Assembly (NCBI GenBank): GCA_003648815.1
Contig: QMPZ01000008.1
Span: 1 to 24,646, forward strand
Reading direction: 5' to 3'
DNA length: 24,646 nt
DNA from: Candidatus Aerophobota bacterium
GTDB taxonomy: Bacteria; Aerophobota; Aerophobia; Aerophobales; B47-G16
Below are positions 14,228 through 22,154 of this stretch, one piece after another. The first letter of the stretch is position 1. Each line of letters starts with the position of its first letter. The translations under genes and the position numbers were made by a program. The notes under the pieces are model-generated. The model ran no database searches. It worked only from the letters and a program-made list of their open reading frames with translations, and was not told where the DNA came from.

Positions 14228-15451
14228 TTATTTTCGAGTGTCGCCTCTCTTAATAAAAGCTGCGCTTATTAGTGCTATTGCCGCTCCTGTAAGACATATG
14301 AAAAATACTCCCCGGTAGCCAGCTACAGAATAGCCACTTTCTACCCTTCCAGCTATATCGAGAGCAAATCCAGTAAGCGTCTGAAATAGCATAACTCCCA
14401 GAAAGACGAACACATTGATAAACGAGGCTGTGGTGGCAAATGTGCGTCGAGGGTAGTTCTCATTTACCATTGCACCAACTAATACCACAGAACTGGCGGA
14501 AAAACCCATTAGAAAAAATATCCCGTAAAGGCTCTCATAACTTAAACTCTCCGGGAAAAGCGCTATAAGAGCCCACATGCAAAGAAAAACAGAAAGCCAG
14601 CCTGCAAACACATTTTTTCTTGAGATAGATACCTTATCGCTCAAAACACCTATAGCCGGAGCTCCGATTATCATTCCAAGGGCAATGCTCATCACGGCAT
14701 TGCCAGCTGTTGTCCGAGTCACTTTGTAAACATTCACCAAGTACGGAACTGCCCATAGCCCCTGAAAGGCCATCAAGGCCCCATAAGCACAGGAGTTAGA
14801 GAGGACAAGCAGCCAGATGTTTCTCGATGAAATTAGCCCTTTGAACAGCTTCCCAAATTGAATTTTATCCCCTAAGGGAAATCTATCCCTTAAAAATAAA
14901 ATGCTGAGTATTAAAAGTCCTAAAATTATAAATCCAACGCTTAAAAAACAACTTCTCCATCCCAGGCTTTCAACTAAGAAGGCCAAGGGAGCAGTGGCGA
15001 AAATTGCTCCCGCATTTCCTACAGCCAAAAGCACTCCATTTAGTCCGGCGAACTGTCTTTCATGGTACTGAGAGGATATAAATTTAGCTGTAGGAATATA
15101 TATGCCCCCTACCCCCAATCCAATTAAGGCCCGGCCAAGGGTGGCCACAACAATGTCTTGCGCAAGAGCAAACATCATCGTTCCCAGAAAGGAAAGCAAG
15201 GTGAACATCAAAATTGTTCTCCTTGTCCCTAAGACATCTGAGAACATACCTACTGGCAGTTGAGCCCCTGCATAGGAATAAAAGTAGGCCGAGGACATTA
15301 GACCCAAGGAGGTAGCACTTATGTGAAATGTTCTTATCAGATCTAAGCTGATGACCGTGAGGGAAACTCGATGAAAATAAGAAAAAAAGTAAAGAGCTGC
15401 CAGTATAATAAATCCTAAATTAGCACTGTTTCGAAAGATTTTTCCCTTCAT
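14228..15451 (-). CDS. MFS transporter
   Basis: A 407-residue inner-membrane transporter with about 12 hydrophobic helices. The loop between helices 2 and 3 has GMFSDVLGTRRT, the MFS motif A, and a related GVLSDKVSISRK occurs in the second half, so both halves of the fold are present. LGRALIGLGVGGIYIP lies in helix 4. The substrate cannot be predicted. It starts at ATG 15451, only five bases after the MBL-fold gene, so its substrate may be linked to the product of the DUF89/MBL pair. It is unrelated in detail to the partial MFS protein at the right edge. Confidence 0.9.
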   Translation of the reverse strand: MKGKIFRNSANLGFIILAALYFFSYFHRVSLTVISLDLIRTFHISATSLGLMSSAYFYSYAGAQLPVGMFSDVLGTRRTILMFTLLSFLGTMMFALAQDIVVATLGRALIGLGVGGIYIPTAKFISSQYHERQFAGLNGVLLAVGNAGAIFATAPLAFLVESLGWRSCFLSVGFIILGLLILSILFLRDRFPLGDKIQFGKLFKGLISSRNIWLLVLSNSCAYGALMAFQGLWAVPYLVNVYKVTRTTAGNAVMSIALGMIIGAPAIGVLSDKVSISRKNVFAGWLSVFLCMWALIALFPESLSYESLYGIFFLMGFSASSVVLVGAMVNENYPRRTFATTASFINVFVFLGVMLFQTLTGFALDIAGRVESGYSVAGYRGVFFICLTGAAIALISAAFIKRGDTRK

Positions 15452-15456
15452 TCCTC

Positions 15457-16170
15457 CTATACTACCTCTAATATCTTCCCCGCACCAACTTCCAAAAAAT
15501 TCTTTTTATACTCCTTTTTAAATATTTCTATTGCCTCCTCTCCCGTGCAATGAGTCGGCCCAGCTTTCTTTACCCCTAACTCGCGAAACCTTTTTACTAT
15601 CATCTCCACCACTCTTTCGTCTTTATCCATTAAGTGAAATCCACCCATGACCAGATATATGCTCTCAGACAAATTTTTCTTTACCTCCTCAATGATCTTG
15701 ATTATCCCCGGATGAGAGCATCCGGTTATAATGATGAGTCCAGATTCAGTCTTTATTATAAGGGAGTGCTCAGATAAACGTCCACCTCCATAGTAAGTTG
15801 ATAGCTCGCCACTAAGATATATGTTCGGCATAATCTGGGTAAATTTATCTTCCTCTATTAGCTTAGCTCCAAAACCTTTAACTTTCTCCTTAAACGAGGA
15901 AGAAAAACTGGAAAGACCATAGACCTTCACTTTACTATTCTCCCTCAAAAGTCCACCGAGTCCACCAGTATGATCGTAATGGTCATGGGAGATGACCACG
16001 GTAGAGATATCCTTGGGAGAGATGTTCATCTTCTCCATATTTCCAAGCAAGACCTTCTCGTTTTCTCCTGTGTCGAAAAGAAGATCCTTGCCCACCAGGC
16101 AGGAAAAACCCCAGCAAACTTCAAGCCTTTCATCGTGCAGCCTGTTATCACAGATCACCTTAAGTTGCAT
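15457..16170 (-). CDS. MBL-fold metallo-hydrolase
   Basis: A 237-residue metallo-beta-lactamase-fold enzyme. The metal-binding motif is H62-D-H64-Y-D66-H67 followed by TGG; further ligands lie in ITGCSHPG, MGGFHL and PTHCTGEEA. The pattern resembles the group often annotated as dihydropterin ribofuranosylaminobenzene phosphate synthase-like, a label drawn from methanogens whose general validity is doubtful. The reaction is therefore open. ATG 16170 lies one base after the DUF89 stop codon, and its Shine-Dalgarno AAAGGAGG is made of the last codons of that gene, implying tightly coupled translation. Confidence 0.87.
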   Translation of the reverse strand: MQLKVICDNRLHDERLEVCWGFSCLVGKDLLFDTGENEKVLLGNMEKMNISPKDISTVVISHDHYDHTGGLGGLLRENSKVKVYGLSSFSSSFKEKVKGFGAKLIEEDKFTQIMPNIYLSGELSTYYGGGRLSEHSLIIKTESGLIIITGCSHPGIIKIIEEVKKNLSESIYLVMGGFHLMDKDERVVEMIVKRFRELGVKKAGPTHCTGEEAIEIFKKEYKKNFLEVGAGKILEVV

Positions 16171-16171
16171 T

Positions 16172-17038
16172 TCATCCTCCTTTAAGATTGTCCTTTAAGA
16201 CTATATCTCCCAACTTGCAACCTATGTCCTTAGCTATTATTGGACATTTTGCCTTGAGGAGAAAGAAGACATTCTTCTTTTCCTCGGAAAGAGTCTCATA
16301 GTTTCCCTGTCCTTTGCTGATGATCATCTTAGCTTGCCTATAGTAGCTTAAAAACTCCTCCGAGCAATGACGAAGGATAGTTCCTGGAGCATCACAGCCC
16401 GAGGAGATGACCTTAGCCACCTCATCCATCTTGCAAAAAAGAGCATCATCCATGGTAGCATCGTTTATGATTGGCCCTCCTCTCACGACGTAAATTACTC
16501 TTCTGTGCAGTTCCTCAATTAAGATGCGGTCAAATACCACCTCCCCTGAGTTATCCGCTATATATAGTATTTCCTCCACATTCTCGAGGGCATTCTTAAA
16601 CTCAGCATAATCAAAAATGGCAAAATCCTGCTGGAGGGTGGACTCCAGTTCTTTTTCCATATTGTTAAATCCGCCACTTGCCATGTTCTTCACCCCAAAA
16701 TCGATGATATTTCCAGCGATAGCTATCTTTATGGCCGTATATAAAGGATCGCGTGCCTCCTTTACCTTCTCCTTCAGCTTGGGATAAAGTCGTAGGGCAG
16801 CCCTGTTGTATTTATTTTTAAGCTCCATATAAGGGTCGGATGAATTTGTGAACTCACGAACAATCTTGTAAATTATCCTTCCCATCTCCGGAGGAGTGCT
16901 ACTTAAGGAAAATTCAGGAACTATCCTGGCTATCTCATCCAGGACTTTTTTCTGTTTTTCCACATCCTTGGTGGCAATCCGAGCTGCTTCCAGTCCCTGT
17001 CTGAAAAAACAAGGTATACAATCCAGATAAGTCTTCAT
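16172..17038 (-). CDS. DUF89 / ARMT1-like damage-control phosphatase
   Basis: A 288-residue protein. The N-terminal CIPC (C7, C10) is typical of the prokaryotic DUF89 subgroup. IAGNIIDFGV (107-116) and ILYIADNSGEVVFDRILIEEL (ADNSGE at 161-166) carry the metal-binding Asp/Asn residues; VVRGGPIINDAT (184-195) follows. Characterised DUF89 enzymes are metal-dependent phosphatases that hydrolyse damaged or excess phosphometabolites, such as sugar phosphates. The substrate here is unknown. The ATG overlaps the TGA of the upstream methyltransferase (ATGA), and the next gene starts one base after its stop, so it is coupled on both sides. Confidence 0.88.
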   Translation of the reverse strand: MKTYLDCIPCFFRQGLEAARIATKDVEKQKKVLDEIARIVPEFSLSSTPPEMGRIIYKIVREFTNSSDPYMELKNKYNRAALRLYPKLKEKVKEARDPLYTAIKIAIAGNIIDFGVKNMASGGFNNMEKELESTLQQDFAIFDYAEFKNALENVEEILYIADNSGEVVFDRILIEELHRRVIYVVRGGPIINDATMDDALFCKMDEVAKVISSGCDAPGTILRHCSEEFLSYYRQAKMIISKGQGNYETLSEEKKNVFFLLKAKCPIIAKDIGCKLGDIVLKDNLKGG

Positions 17039-17676
17039 CCTCCACTCCTTTTTCTTTTTTTAATGATTGCCAAGCCAATGAACGCCCCCCTGAGCGTCTT
17101 TTCGGAGCGAATTTCGATATCATCTTCGTCAGCACTTACACACCCTCTTAAAAGCTTTCGCAGCTCCCTTACGGAGTAAAATTTTGCCCTCCGGTAAGTG
17201 CTTTCCTTAAACAAAGCCTTCAACTTCCGCCTGAAGGCAAGAAAGCTCCATTTTCCCAGAACCCCCAGGAATATCTTTTCCCTGCTTACCCTGAAAGCTT
17301 CGCGCAAGGCCTTCTGGGGCTCAGATAAGAACTCCAGGACAGTTATGAGGGTAACCACATCAAAGGAGTTATCGGGAAAGGGGAAACTGCAGGCATCTGC
17401 CTGGATAAATCTAATTTTCTCACTTTTTATCTTGCTTCTGGCTACCTTCAGCATTTCCGTTGAAATATCCATCCCCACCACCTTGAACCCCAGATCATGA
17501 AACCAGAAGGAAAAATGTCCCGTGCCACATCCCACATCTAAAAGGCTCTGGCCTTTTTTAAAATCAACCAATTTCAAGAAAAGCTGCTTTTCTAATTTAT
17601 CGGCATATCTGCCATAAGAGGTCTTATACCACTTATCGTAATTTTGAGCAAGTTTTTCTGCAAACAAGGCCGACAA
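17035..17676 (-). CDS. Class I SAM-dependent methyltransferase
   Basis: A 213-residue methyltransferase. Motif I is SLLDVGCGTGHFSFW, followed by VVGMDISTEML (motif II), ADACSFPFPDNSFDVVTLITVLEF (motif IV region: DACSFPFPDNSFDVV) and a variable basic C-terminal half ending KKRKRSGG. The N-terminus (FAEKLAQNYDKWY) is common in UbiE-like small-molecule methyltransferases. The substrate is unknown. It lies 17 bases after the thiamine-binding-like gene and its TGA overlaps the DUF89 start codon. It differs clearly from the other methyltransferase two genes upstream. Confidence 0.88.
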   Translation of the reverse strand: MSALFAEKLAQNYDKWYKTSYGRYADKLEKQLFLKLVDFKKGQSLLDVGCGTGHFSFWFHDLGFKVVGMDISTEMLKVARSKIKSEKIRFIQADACSFPFPDNSFDVVTLITVLEFLSEPQKALREAFRVSREKIFLGVLGKWSFLAFRRKLKALFKESTYRRAKFYSVRELRKLLRGCVSADEDDIEIRSEKTLRGAFIGLAIIKKRKRSGG

Positions 17677-17693
17677 GTTTACACCTTTTTGTA

Positions 17694-17990
17694 TTATAGC
17701 TCTTCCTTTACTCTCTGAATTTTTTCCTTCATATCAGAGGGTTTGTCTCGACGGTCATCTATCTTTATGGTGGTTACCACTCTTTTTATCCCTTGAGTAA
17801 ATGTGGCCAAATGCATCTTTTTGGCTAGCTCAAAGAGATCGTCTAATTTTCCCTCCACTATTGTTCCCATGGAAGTTAACTCATAATTTACTCCTTTCTC
17901 TTTTAGGATTTTTACTGCCTGAGCAATGTACCTACTCACCGAAGGAGTCCCCGTGCCTAAGGGAACTATGTTTATTTCCATTATCGCCAT
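17694..17990 (-). CDS. MTH1187/YqgV-type thiamine-binding protein
   Basis: A 98-residue ferredoxin-like-fold protein. IMEINIVPLGTGTPSVSRYIAQAV at the start (EINIVPLGTGTPSVSRYIA) and YELTSMGTIVEGKLDDLFELA with RVVTTIKIDDRRDK are the family signature. Members of this small family are annotated as binding thiamine or related ligands, mostly from structures; a transport or storage role is inferred. It starts one base after the stop of the upstream methyltransferase gene, whose 3' end supplies the Shine-Dalgarno TTAGGAGA. Its place between two methyltransferases is unexplained. Confidence 0.88.
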   Translation of the reverse strand: MAIMEINIVPLGTGTPSVSRYIAQAVKILKEKGVNYELTSMGTIVEGKLDDLFELAKKMHLATFTQGIKRVVTTIKIDDRRDKPSDMKEKIQRVKEEL

Positions 17991-17991
17991 T

Positions 17992-18555
17992 TTATTCTCC
18001 TAATTTTTGCTCTTTATCAACTTTTCTAAAGTTTAAAATATATCCTTCTGTATATCTATCTTCGTGGATAAGCGTTTTAAAGTGTTTACTTTCAAGACGA
18101 AAACTCACTCTTTCTATTTCCTCTTTTACCTCGTCCAATCCCATATGCTTTGGGTAAACTGAAAGCAGGCTATTAGGCTTCAAGACCCTGTAAACTTCCT
18201 TAAGAAGCTGTTCTCTCTCACTTTGCGAAAAGTAATAGACGTGCAGAACATCGTAAAGCAAAACCACATCAACCGATTTATCCTTTAAGGGGATCATAAG
18301 CTCTCCAGATGTTTTTATCTCCTCTATATTCTCCAATCCAGCTGATTTAGCCCGTTCCGTTAATTTGTTTAACTTAGTTTCATCCTTATCCAGAGCATAA
18401 ACTTTTCCTTCTTTTCCAACCACTTTTGCTGCAGGAATTGCATAGTTGCCGGAACCGCATCCAAAGTCCAAAACGAGGTAACCTTTTTTTATTCCTATTT
18501 TTTTAAAAACTTTCTCTCCCTTTTCCCGTAGCCATTCCTCTACATCACCTGTCAT
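17992..18555 (-). CDS. Class I SAM-dependent methyltransferase (UbiE-like)
   Basis: A 187-residue protein with motif I VLDFGCGSGNYAIPAA, motif II VYALDKDETKL and DVVLLYDVLHVYY (motif IV), followed by EVYRVLKPNSLLSV. The only cysteine is in motif I, so it is not an ArsM-type arsenite methyltransferase, which needs cysteine ligands. The substrate is unknown. It is the first gene of a seven-gene operon. The ATG at 18555 is preceded by a weak GGGGAAAG, and I see no convincing promoter in the 126 bases to the next gene, so transcription might also enter from upstream. Confidence 0.88.
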   Translation of the reverse strand: MTGDVEEWLREKGEKVFKKIGIKKGYLVLDFGCGSGNYAIPAAKVVGKEGKVYALDKDETKLNKLTERAKSAGLENIEEIKTSGELMIPLKDKSVDVVLLYDVLHVYYFSQSEREQLLKEVYRVLKPNSLLSVYPKHMGLDEVKEEIERVSFRLESKHFKTLIHEDRYTEGYILNFRKVDKEQKLGE

Positions 18556-18681
18556 TTTTCTTTCCCCAGATATGTTTTCCTGTTAAATTTCTCTTAGGGA
18601 ATCCAAGGGAAACGAATGAGATGGAAAGCATCATAACATGGAATGAAAAGCTTACCGATGAAGACCTTAATTCCCTTAAAT

Positions 18682-19251
18682 TTATCTATACCAGATATGG
18701 TAATGACAATGACTTATAGGTTTTGAGAATTCAAAGGTAATTTTTATTGGAACATGATTGACCTCGCCTTCGTAAACAAGCATTTTATCCGTTAAATACT
18801 TAAACTTGTAAAGATCAATTTCTCCTCCTAAAATGGGCATTAGCAGCCATTCGGTTCTAAAGTAAGGACTTTCCCTCGTCCCACTACCTGCTCCATCAAT
18901 TTTACATTGAACAAGAACTGAACATGTAGTCTCCTTGGTTTTCAGGCTATATTGAGATTTAAAAGATATGCTCCAATCATTAGCTTTAAGACCGGATTCC
19001 AAAAACATATGTGAAAAGTTTTCTATAAAATCCTTCAGATACTTTGCCTTATTCTCAGAATACTTCTCGTATTCCTGGTTGAATTGTTCCTCGCTCCAGT
19101 AAACTTCCTCACTGTAATTGAGAATTAATCCCTCACCCCTTACAGTTATAGCACGTCTCTTTTGAGAAGCAACACCACTGGAACTCGCAAGCAAGCTCAT
19201 TACTATAACACCCAATATTGCCAATTTGATCCATAAAGCTTTTCTTCTCAT
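18682..19251 (-). CDS. Exported hypothetical protein
   Basis: A 189-residue protein I do not recognise. Residues 3-6 are basic and a hydrophobic segment (7-25) leads to SSSGVASQ, a plausible signal-peptidase site near residue 29. The rest is soluble, with charged stretches (YSEEVYWSEEQFNQEYEKYSE in part: EEQFNQEYEKYSE) and four cysteines, including TTCSVLVQC and a C-terminal SHCHYHIW. Start ATG 19251 is set by GGAGG. It lies 29 bases after the TauE/SafE permease gene, so it is probably its operon partner. The HCHYH end could bind metal, but that is a guess. Confidence 0.75.
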   Translation of the reverse strand: MRRKALWIKLAILGVIVMSLLASSSGVASQKRRAITVRGEGLILNYSEEVYWSEEQFNQEYEKYSENKAKYLKDFIENFSHMFLESGLKANDWSISFKSQYSLKTKETTCSVLVQCKIDGAGSGTRESPYFRTEWLLMPILGGEIDLYKFKYLTDKMLVYEGEVNHVPIKITFEFSKPISHCHYHIWYR

Positions 19252-19280
19252 GTTTTCTCACCTCCTTTTATCTTTGTTCT

Positions 19281-20027
19281 TTACAATGCTTTGTAGATTA
19301 CGCTAAAGGCAAGAGCTATGATAAGTACTGCAAGTCCTCTCTCTAACCACACAGGCTTCGTCTTTAATGAAACTTTGCTTCCTATCCTGGCTCCTATCAT
19401 TGAACCTATTAAAACACACAGTGCTGGCAGCCAGATTATGTTTCCACGATGCCAGTATATCGGTATAGCGCCAAAAGCAGTAAAAATTGAGACAGTTAAT
19501 GAGGTGGCAATTGCTTTATGAGCATCGAGGCCAAGAGTTTTAAAAAGAGCCGGGAAAATCTGACCGCCGCTGCCACCTCTTAAGCCTGTTATAAAACTTA
19601 CAAGAAACGAAGAGCTAAAAACATTCTTATTAGTAGGTTTAATTTTTTTAACAAGATTTGGCATAATTTTGTCTGAAAAAATACCCAATGTCACTATAAT
19701 GCAAAGAGTAACATAAATAATTGCCAGGATTAACGTTGGAATAAATCCAACAGAATATGCTCCAATTACTTCTCCTAAAACGCCTCCAAAAATTGCATAG
19801 ATAACTATCTCTTTTGCAATATTTTTTCTTTGACTTACTGCACCCACAAAAGATGAGAAAGGGATAACAAAAAAATTAATCCCAAAAGCACTTAGCAAAG
19901 GCAAACCAGCAAAGTTAAGCAGAGGTGTTCTTATAGAACCGCCACCAATTCCAAACATACCACTCATAAAACCAGAGAAAAGGCCAATACCAGTGTAAAT
20001 TACAATTTGAGTTGTTGATGTTATCAT
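19281..20027 (-). CDS. TauE/SafE (TSUP) family permease
   Basis: A 248-residue membrane protein with about eight hydrophobic segments. GLFSGFMSGMFGIGGGSIRTPLL near the N-terminus (SGMFGIGGGSIRTPLL) and the repeat-like VSFITGLRGGSGGQIFPAL in the second half (SFITGLRGGSGGQIFP) are the paired signatures of the family. TSUP proteins export or import sulfite, sulfonates, sulfoacetate or related anions; the substrate here is unknown. ATG 20027 overlaps the stop of a short upstream frame as ATGA. GGAGGAGCGGA precedes it. Confidence 0.88.
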   Translation of the reverse strand: MITSTTQIVIYTGIGLFSGFMSGMFGIGGGSIRTPLLNFAGLPLLSAFGINFFVIPFSSFVGAVSQRKNIAKEIVIYAIFGGVLGEVIGAYSVGFIPTLILAIIYVTLCIIVTLGIFSDKIMPNLVKKIKPTNKNVFSSSFLVSFITGLRGGSGGQIFPALFKTLGLDAHKAIATSLTVSIFTAFGAIPIYWHRGNIIWLPALCVLIGSMIGARIGSKVSLKTKPVWLERGLAVLIIALAFSVIYKAL

Positions 20028-20185
20028 ATTATTTCCGCTCCTCCAAAAGATTTATATGCTCTTCTCCAGTAAGGGAAAACAAATTTCTCTAATTGGGAGG
20101 AAGAGAGCAAAAACAGCAGTGTCTTCATTGGACCAAACCCCACTATTACTCATATAGAAGCCATTGTGATAACATTCTCCAGTTG
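20024..20185 (-). other. TGA-interrupted short frame upstream of the TSUP gene
   Basis: Read from an ATG at about 20185, the frame gives MNQLENVITMASI, then one TGA, then VIVGFGP and from ATG 20128 MKTLLFLLSSSQLEKFVFPY and 14 more residues, ending in a TGA that overlaps the TSUP start. The second part alone is a 34-codon ORF with a hydrophobic start. It may be a real small membrane protein, the relic of a longer gene, or chance. No convincing ribosome-binding site precedes either ATG. Confidence 0.3.
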
Positions 20186-20188
20186 ATT

Positions 20189-20209
20189 CATTAACTGTTT
20201 TTTAAGAAC
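20189..20209. repeat. Inverted repeat between feoB and the TSUP gene
   Basis: AACTGTT and AACAGTT form perfect 7-base arms around a 7-base centre; read on the minus strand it is AACTGTTCTTAAAAAACAGT plus a final T. No T-run follows on the minus strand, so an operator is more likely than a terminator. Confidence 0.45.
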
Positions 20210-20264
20210 AGTTGCACTTTTAAGAATTTAGTTTCGTTTCATAAGAACTTCTGGTGTCAGTTTT

Positions 20265-22154
20265 TCAAAAAATGGATACTATTCTCCAGGCTAAGCCGGC
20301 AAATAAAAGGCCATAGATTATTGATATTCCTGTTAGAAGGACGGCCTTTTTAACTCCAAATTCTCTGATAAGCATTCCCAATGCTATGACGCAGGGAATT
20401 TGCATTGTAGCTGCAAGGCCAAATGTATATATTTGAAGAGGAGTTAAAACCGAAGATATGTTACCGCCAAGAACTGATAGAAGCATTGCTCCCGTTAAAT
20501 CCTTTTGTAGAAATCCAAATACCAAAGGAATAATTGTCACCGCAGGTAACCCCAACCATTGAGTAATTGGCGAAAGAGGTTCAACTACGGTGTTGATAAT
20601 GCCAGTTATGTTAAAAACAGCGTAAATTACTCCTCCTATCACTAAAAGAGGTATAACTAAATATACAAAATCCTTCATCCTTATCCAGCTTTTGGTGATG
20701 ATGTTTTTGATCAAAGGCCTTCTGTAAGGTGGCAATTCCAAAAGTAGAGGCTGATTTTTTAGATGAACAATTCCCTTTGCAATGAATCCCCAGATTAAGG
20801 CAGAAATTAATAAAGTAATATAAACAGAGAAAACTAAAAGTATGCCGCCATAATAGCCAACTATTCCCATTATAATTCCAATCCTGGAGGAACAGGATAC
20901 AAAGGGGAAAAATGAAGCAGTGTAAAATCTTTCCTTTTTAGAAGATAGAATTCTCGTAGCTCGAATTGCTGGCACAGTACAGCCCAACCCTAAAGCTAAT
21001 GGGATAAATGCCTTTCCAGGAAGACCAAGCTTTTTTAGTAGCGCCTCCAGGTCTACGATGAACCTGGAAAGAAGACCAATATCTTCGGTTAAACCTAAAA
21101 AAAGGTAGAATAGAAAGACATAAGGCAGGGCAATAGAGACTCCAACCATCAATCCATATAAAGCCTGGACTAATATAACGACGACGACAGATGGACTTAC
21201 AGCTCGTAGATAAGATGTGATGCCTTCTGTGAGATTTAAGAGAAATCCCTGAAGTAGATTGCCAACAAGCATTAATACGCCAAAGATGATGAGAAAGAAC
21301 AGAATGGTAAAAAAAGGACCCCAGATATTATGTAAGAGAATTTTATCGATATGTTCCTGTAAACTTTCACGTTTGTTCTTTAACTTAATTATCTGGATAA
21401 CTTCTCTTGCAATAAATGCCGCTGTACCATATCTTGTTATTGAGATATCCTCCGAAACTTTCGGATGATTGGATAAAATTTCCTTTGTCTCTTTGATTAT
21501 CTCCTTATCCTTTAGATATTTATAAAAATCTGCGTCTTCTTCCAAGACTCTTAAAGCTATAAATCTTTTGGGTAGCGAAGTTTGTATTATTTTAGAGGAT
21601 ATCTCGTCTACTGCCTTTTCTATGTCGTCATCATATCCGACGCTGAAGATATCTCCTTTTGTTCCTTTAATCCTTAAAACTGCATCGATAAGTTCACTTA
21701 TTCCTTTATTTTTTAAGGGATTTATGGGAATGACCGGAACATTAAGCAGCTTTTCTAACTTCTTATAATCGATTTTTATGCCCTTTTTCTCAGCCTCCTC
21801 GACAAAGTTGAGGGCTATAATGACAGGAATTTGAGCTTCTAATATTTGAAGAACAATGTAAAGGCTTCTTTCAAGTGAAGTGCTATCAACAACCACTATC
21901 GCTCTATCTCTCATTCCCTCAAAAAGTTTTCTTTCGGTAATCTTTTCTTCCTCGCTCCTGTCAGATATAGAGTATATTCCTGGAGTATCCTCAAAAGTTA
22001 TCTTTGCCTTGTCAAAGATTTTCTCTCCTCTGGTAATTTCTACAGTCGTTCCTGGATAATTAGAGATTATGACCCTGGAGCCAAGCAACGCATTAAGTAA
22101 GGAGGACTTGCCTACATTCGGTTGCCCAATTAAAAGTATTTTAAAGCTTCTCAC
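20265..22154 (-). CDS. feoB: Ferrous iron transport protein FeoB
   Basis: A 629-residue inner-membrane Fe(II) transporter. The cytosolic G domain has GQPNVGKS (P-loop, 9-16), the switch SNYPGTTVE, and DTPG at the G3 position. A helical linker leads to the membrane part from about residue 270, with the paired gate-like segments. The conserved cysteines of the core lie in LGLGCTVPAI and FVSCSSRIG. The protein is shorter than the roughly 700-770 residues of typical FeoB, and the G4 motif is ALNFVEEAE rather than NxxD of the textbook form, which would be worth noting for nucleotide specificity. The GTG start overlaps the regulator gene by 14 bases. No separate feoC is seen. Confidence 0.92.
   Translation of the reverse strand: MRSFKILLIGQPNVGKSSLLNALLGSRVIISNYPGTTVEITRGEKIFDKAKITFEDTPGIYSISDRSEEEKITERKLFEGMRDRAIVVVDSTSLERSLYIVLQILEAQIPVIIALNFVEEAEKKGIKIDYKKLEKLLNVPVIPINPLKNKGISELIDAVLRIKGTKGDIFSVGYDDDIEKAVDEISSKIIQTSLPKRFIALRVLEEDADFYKYLKDKEIIKETKEILSNHPKVSEDISITRYGTAAFIAREVIQIIKLKNKRESLQEHIDKILLHNIWGPFFTILFFLIIFGVLMLVGNLLQGFLLNLTEGITSYLRAVSPSVVVVILVQALYGLMVGVSIALPYVFLFYLFLGLTEDIGLLSRFIVDLEALLKKLGLPGKAFIPLALGLGCTVPAIRATRILSSKKERFYTASFFPFVSCSSRIGIIMGIVGYYGGILLVFSVYITLLISALIWGFIAKGIVHLKNQPLLLELPPYRRPLIKNIITKSWIRMKDFVYLVIPLLVIGGVIYAVFNITGIINTVVEPLSPITQWLGLPAVTIIPLVFGFLQKDLTGAMLLSVLGGNISSVLTPLQIYTFGLAATMQIPCVIALGMLIREFGVKKAVLLTGISIIYGLLFAGLAWRIVSIF

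Noticed and set aside
17992..18555. Arsenite methyltransferase (ArsM), suggested by a methyltransferase, a glutaredoxin and an MFS exporter in one operon
   Set aside because: The protein lacks the cysteine ligands needed for arsenic; its only cysteine is in the SAM-binding motif.
18621..18719. A plus-strand frame of 32 codons (MESIITWNEKLTDEDLNSLK and on) in the gap before the methyltransferase operon
   Set aside because: It overlaps the 3' end of the exported-protein gene, has no ribosome-binding site at the right distance and resembles nothing I know.
20120..20175. A SECIS element after the internal TGA upstream of the TSUP gene
   Set aside because: A GGTC occurs about 16 bases after the TGA, but the possible stem is too short and its loop too tight, and no selenocysteine genes are visible.
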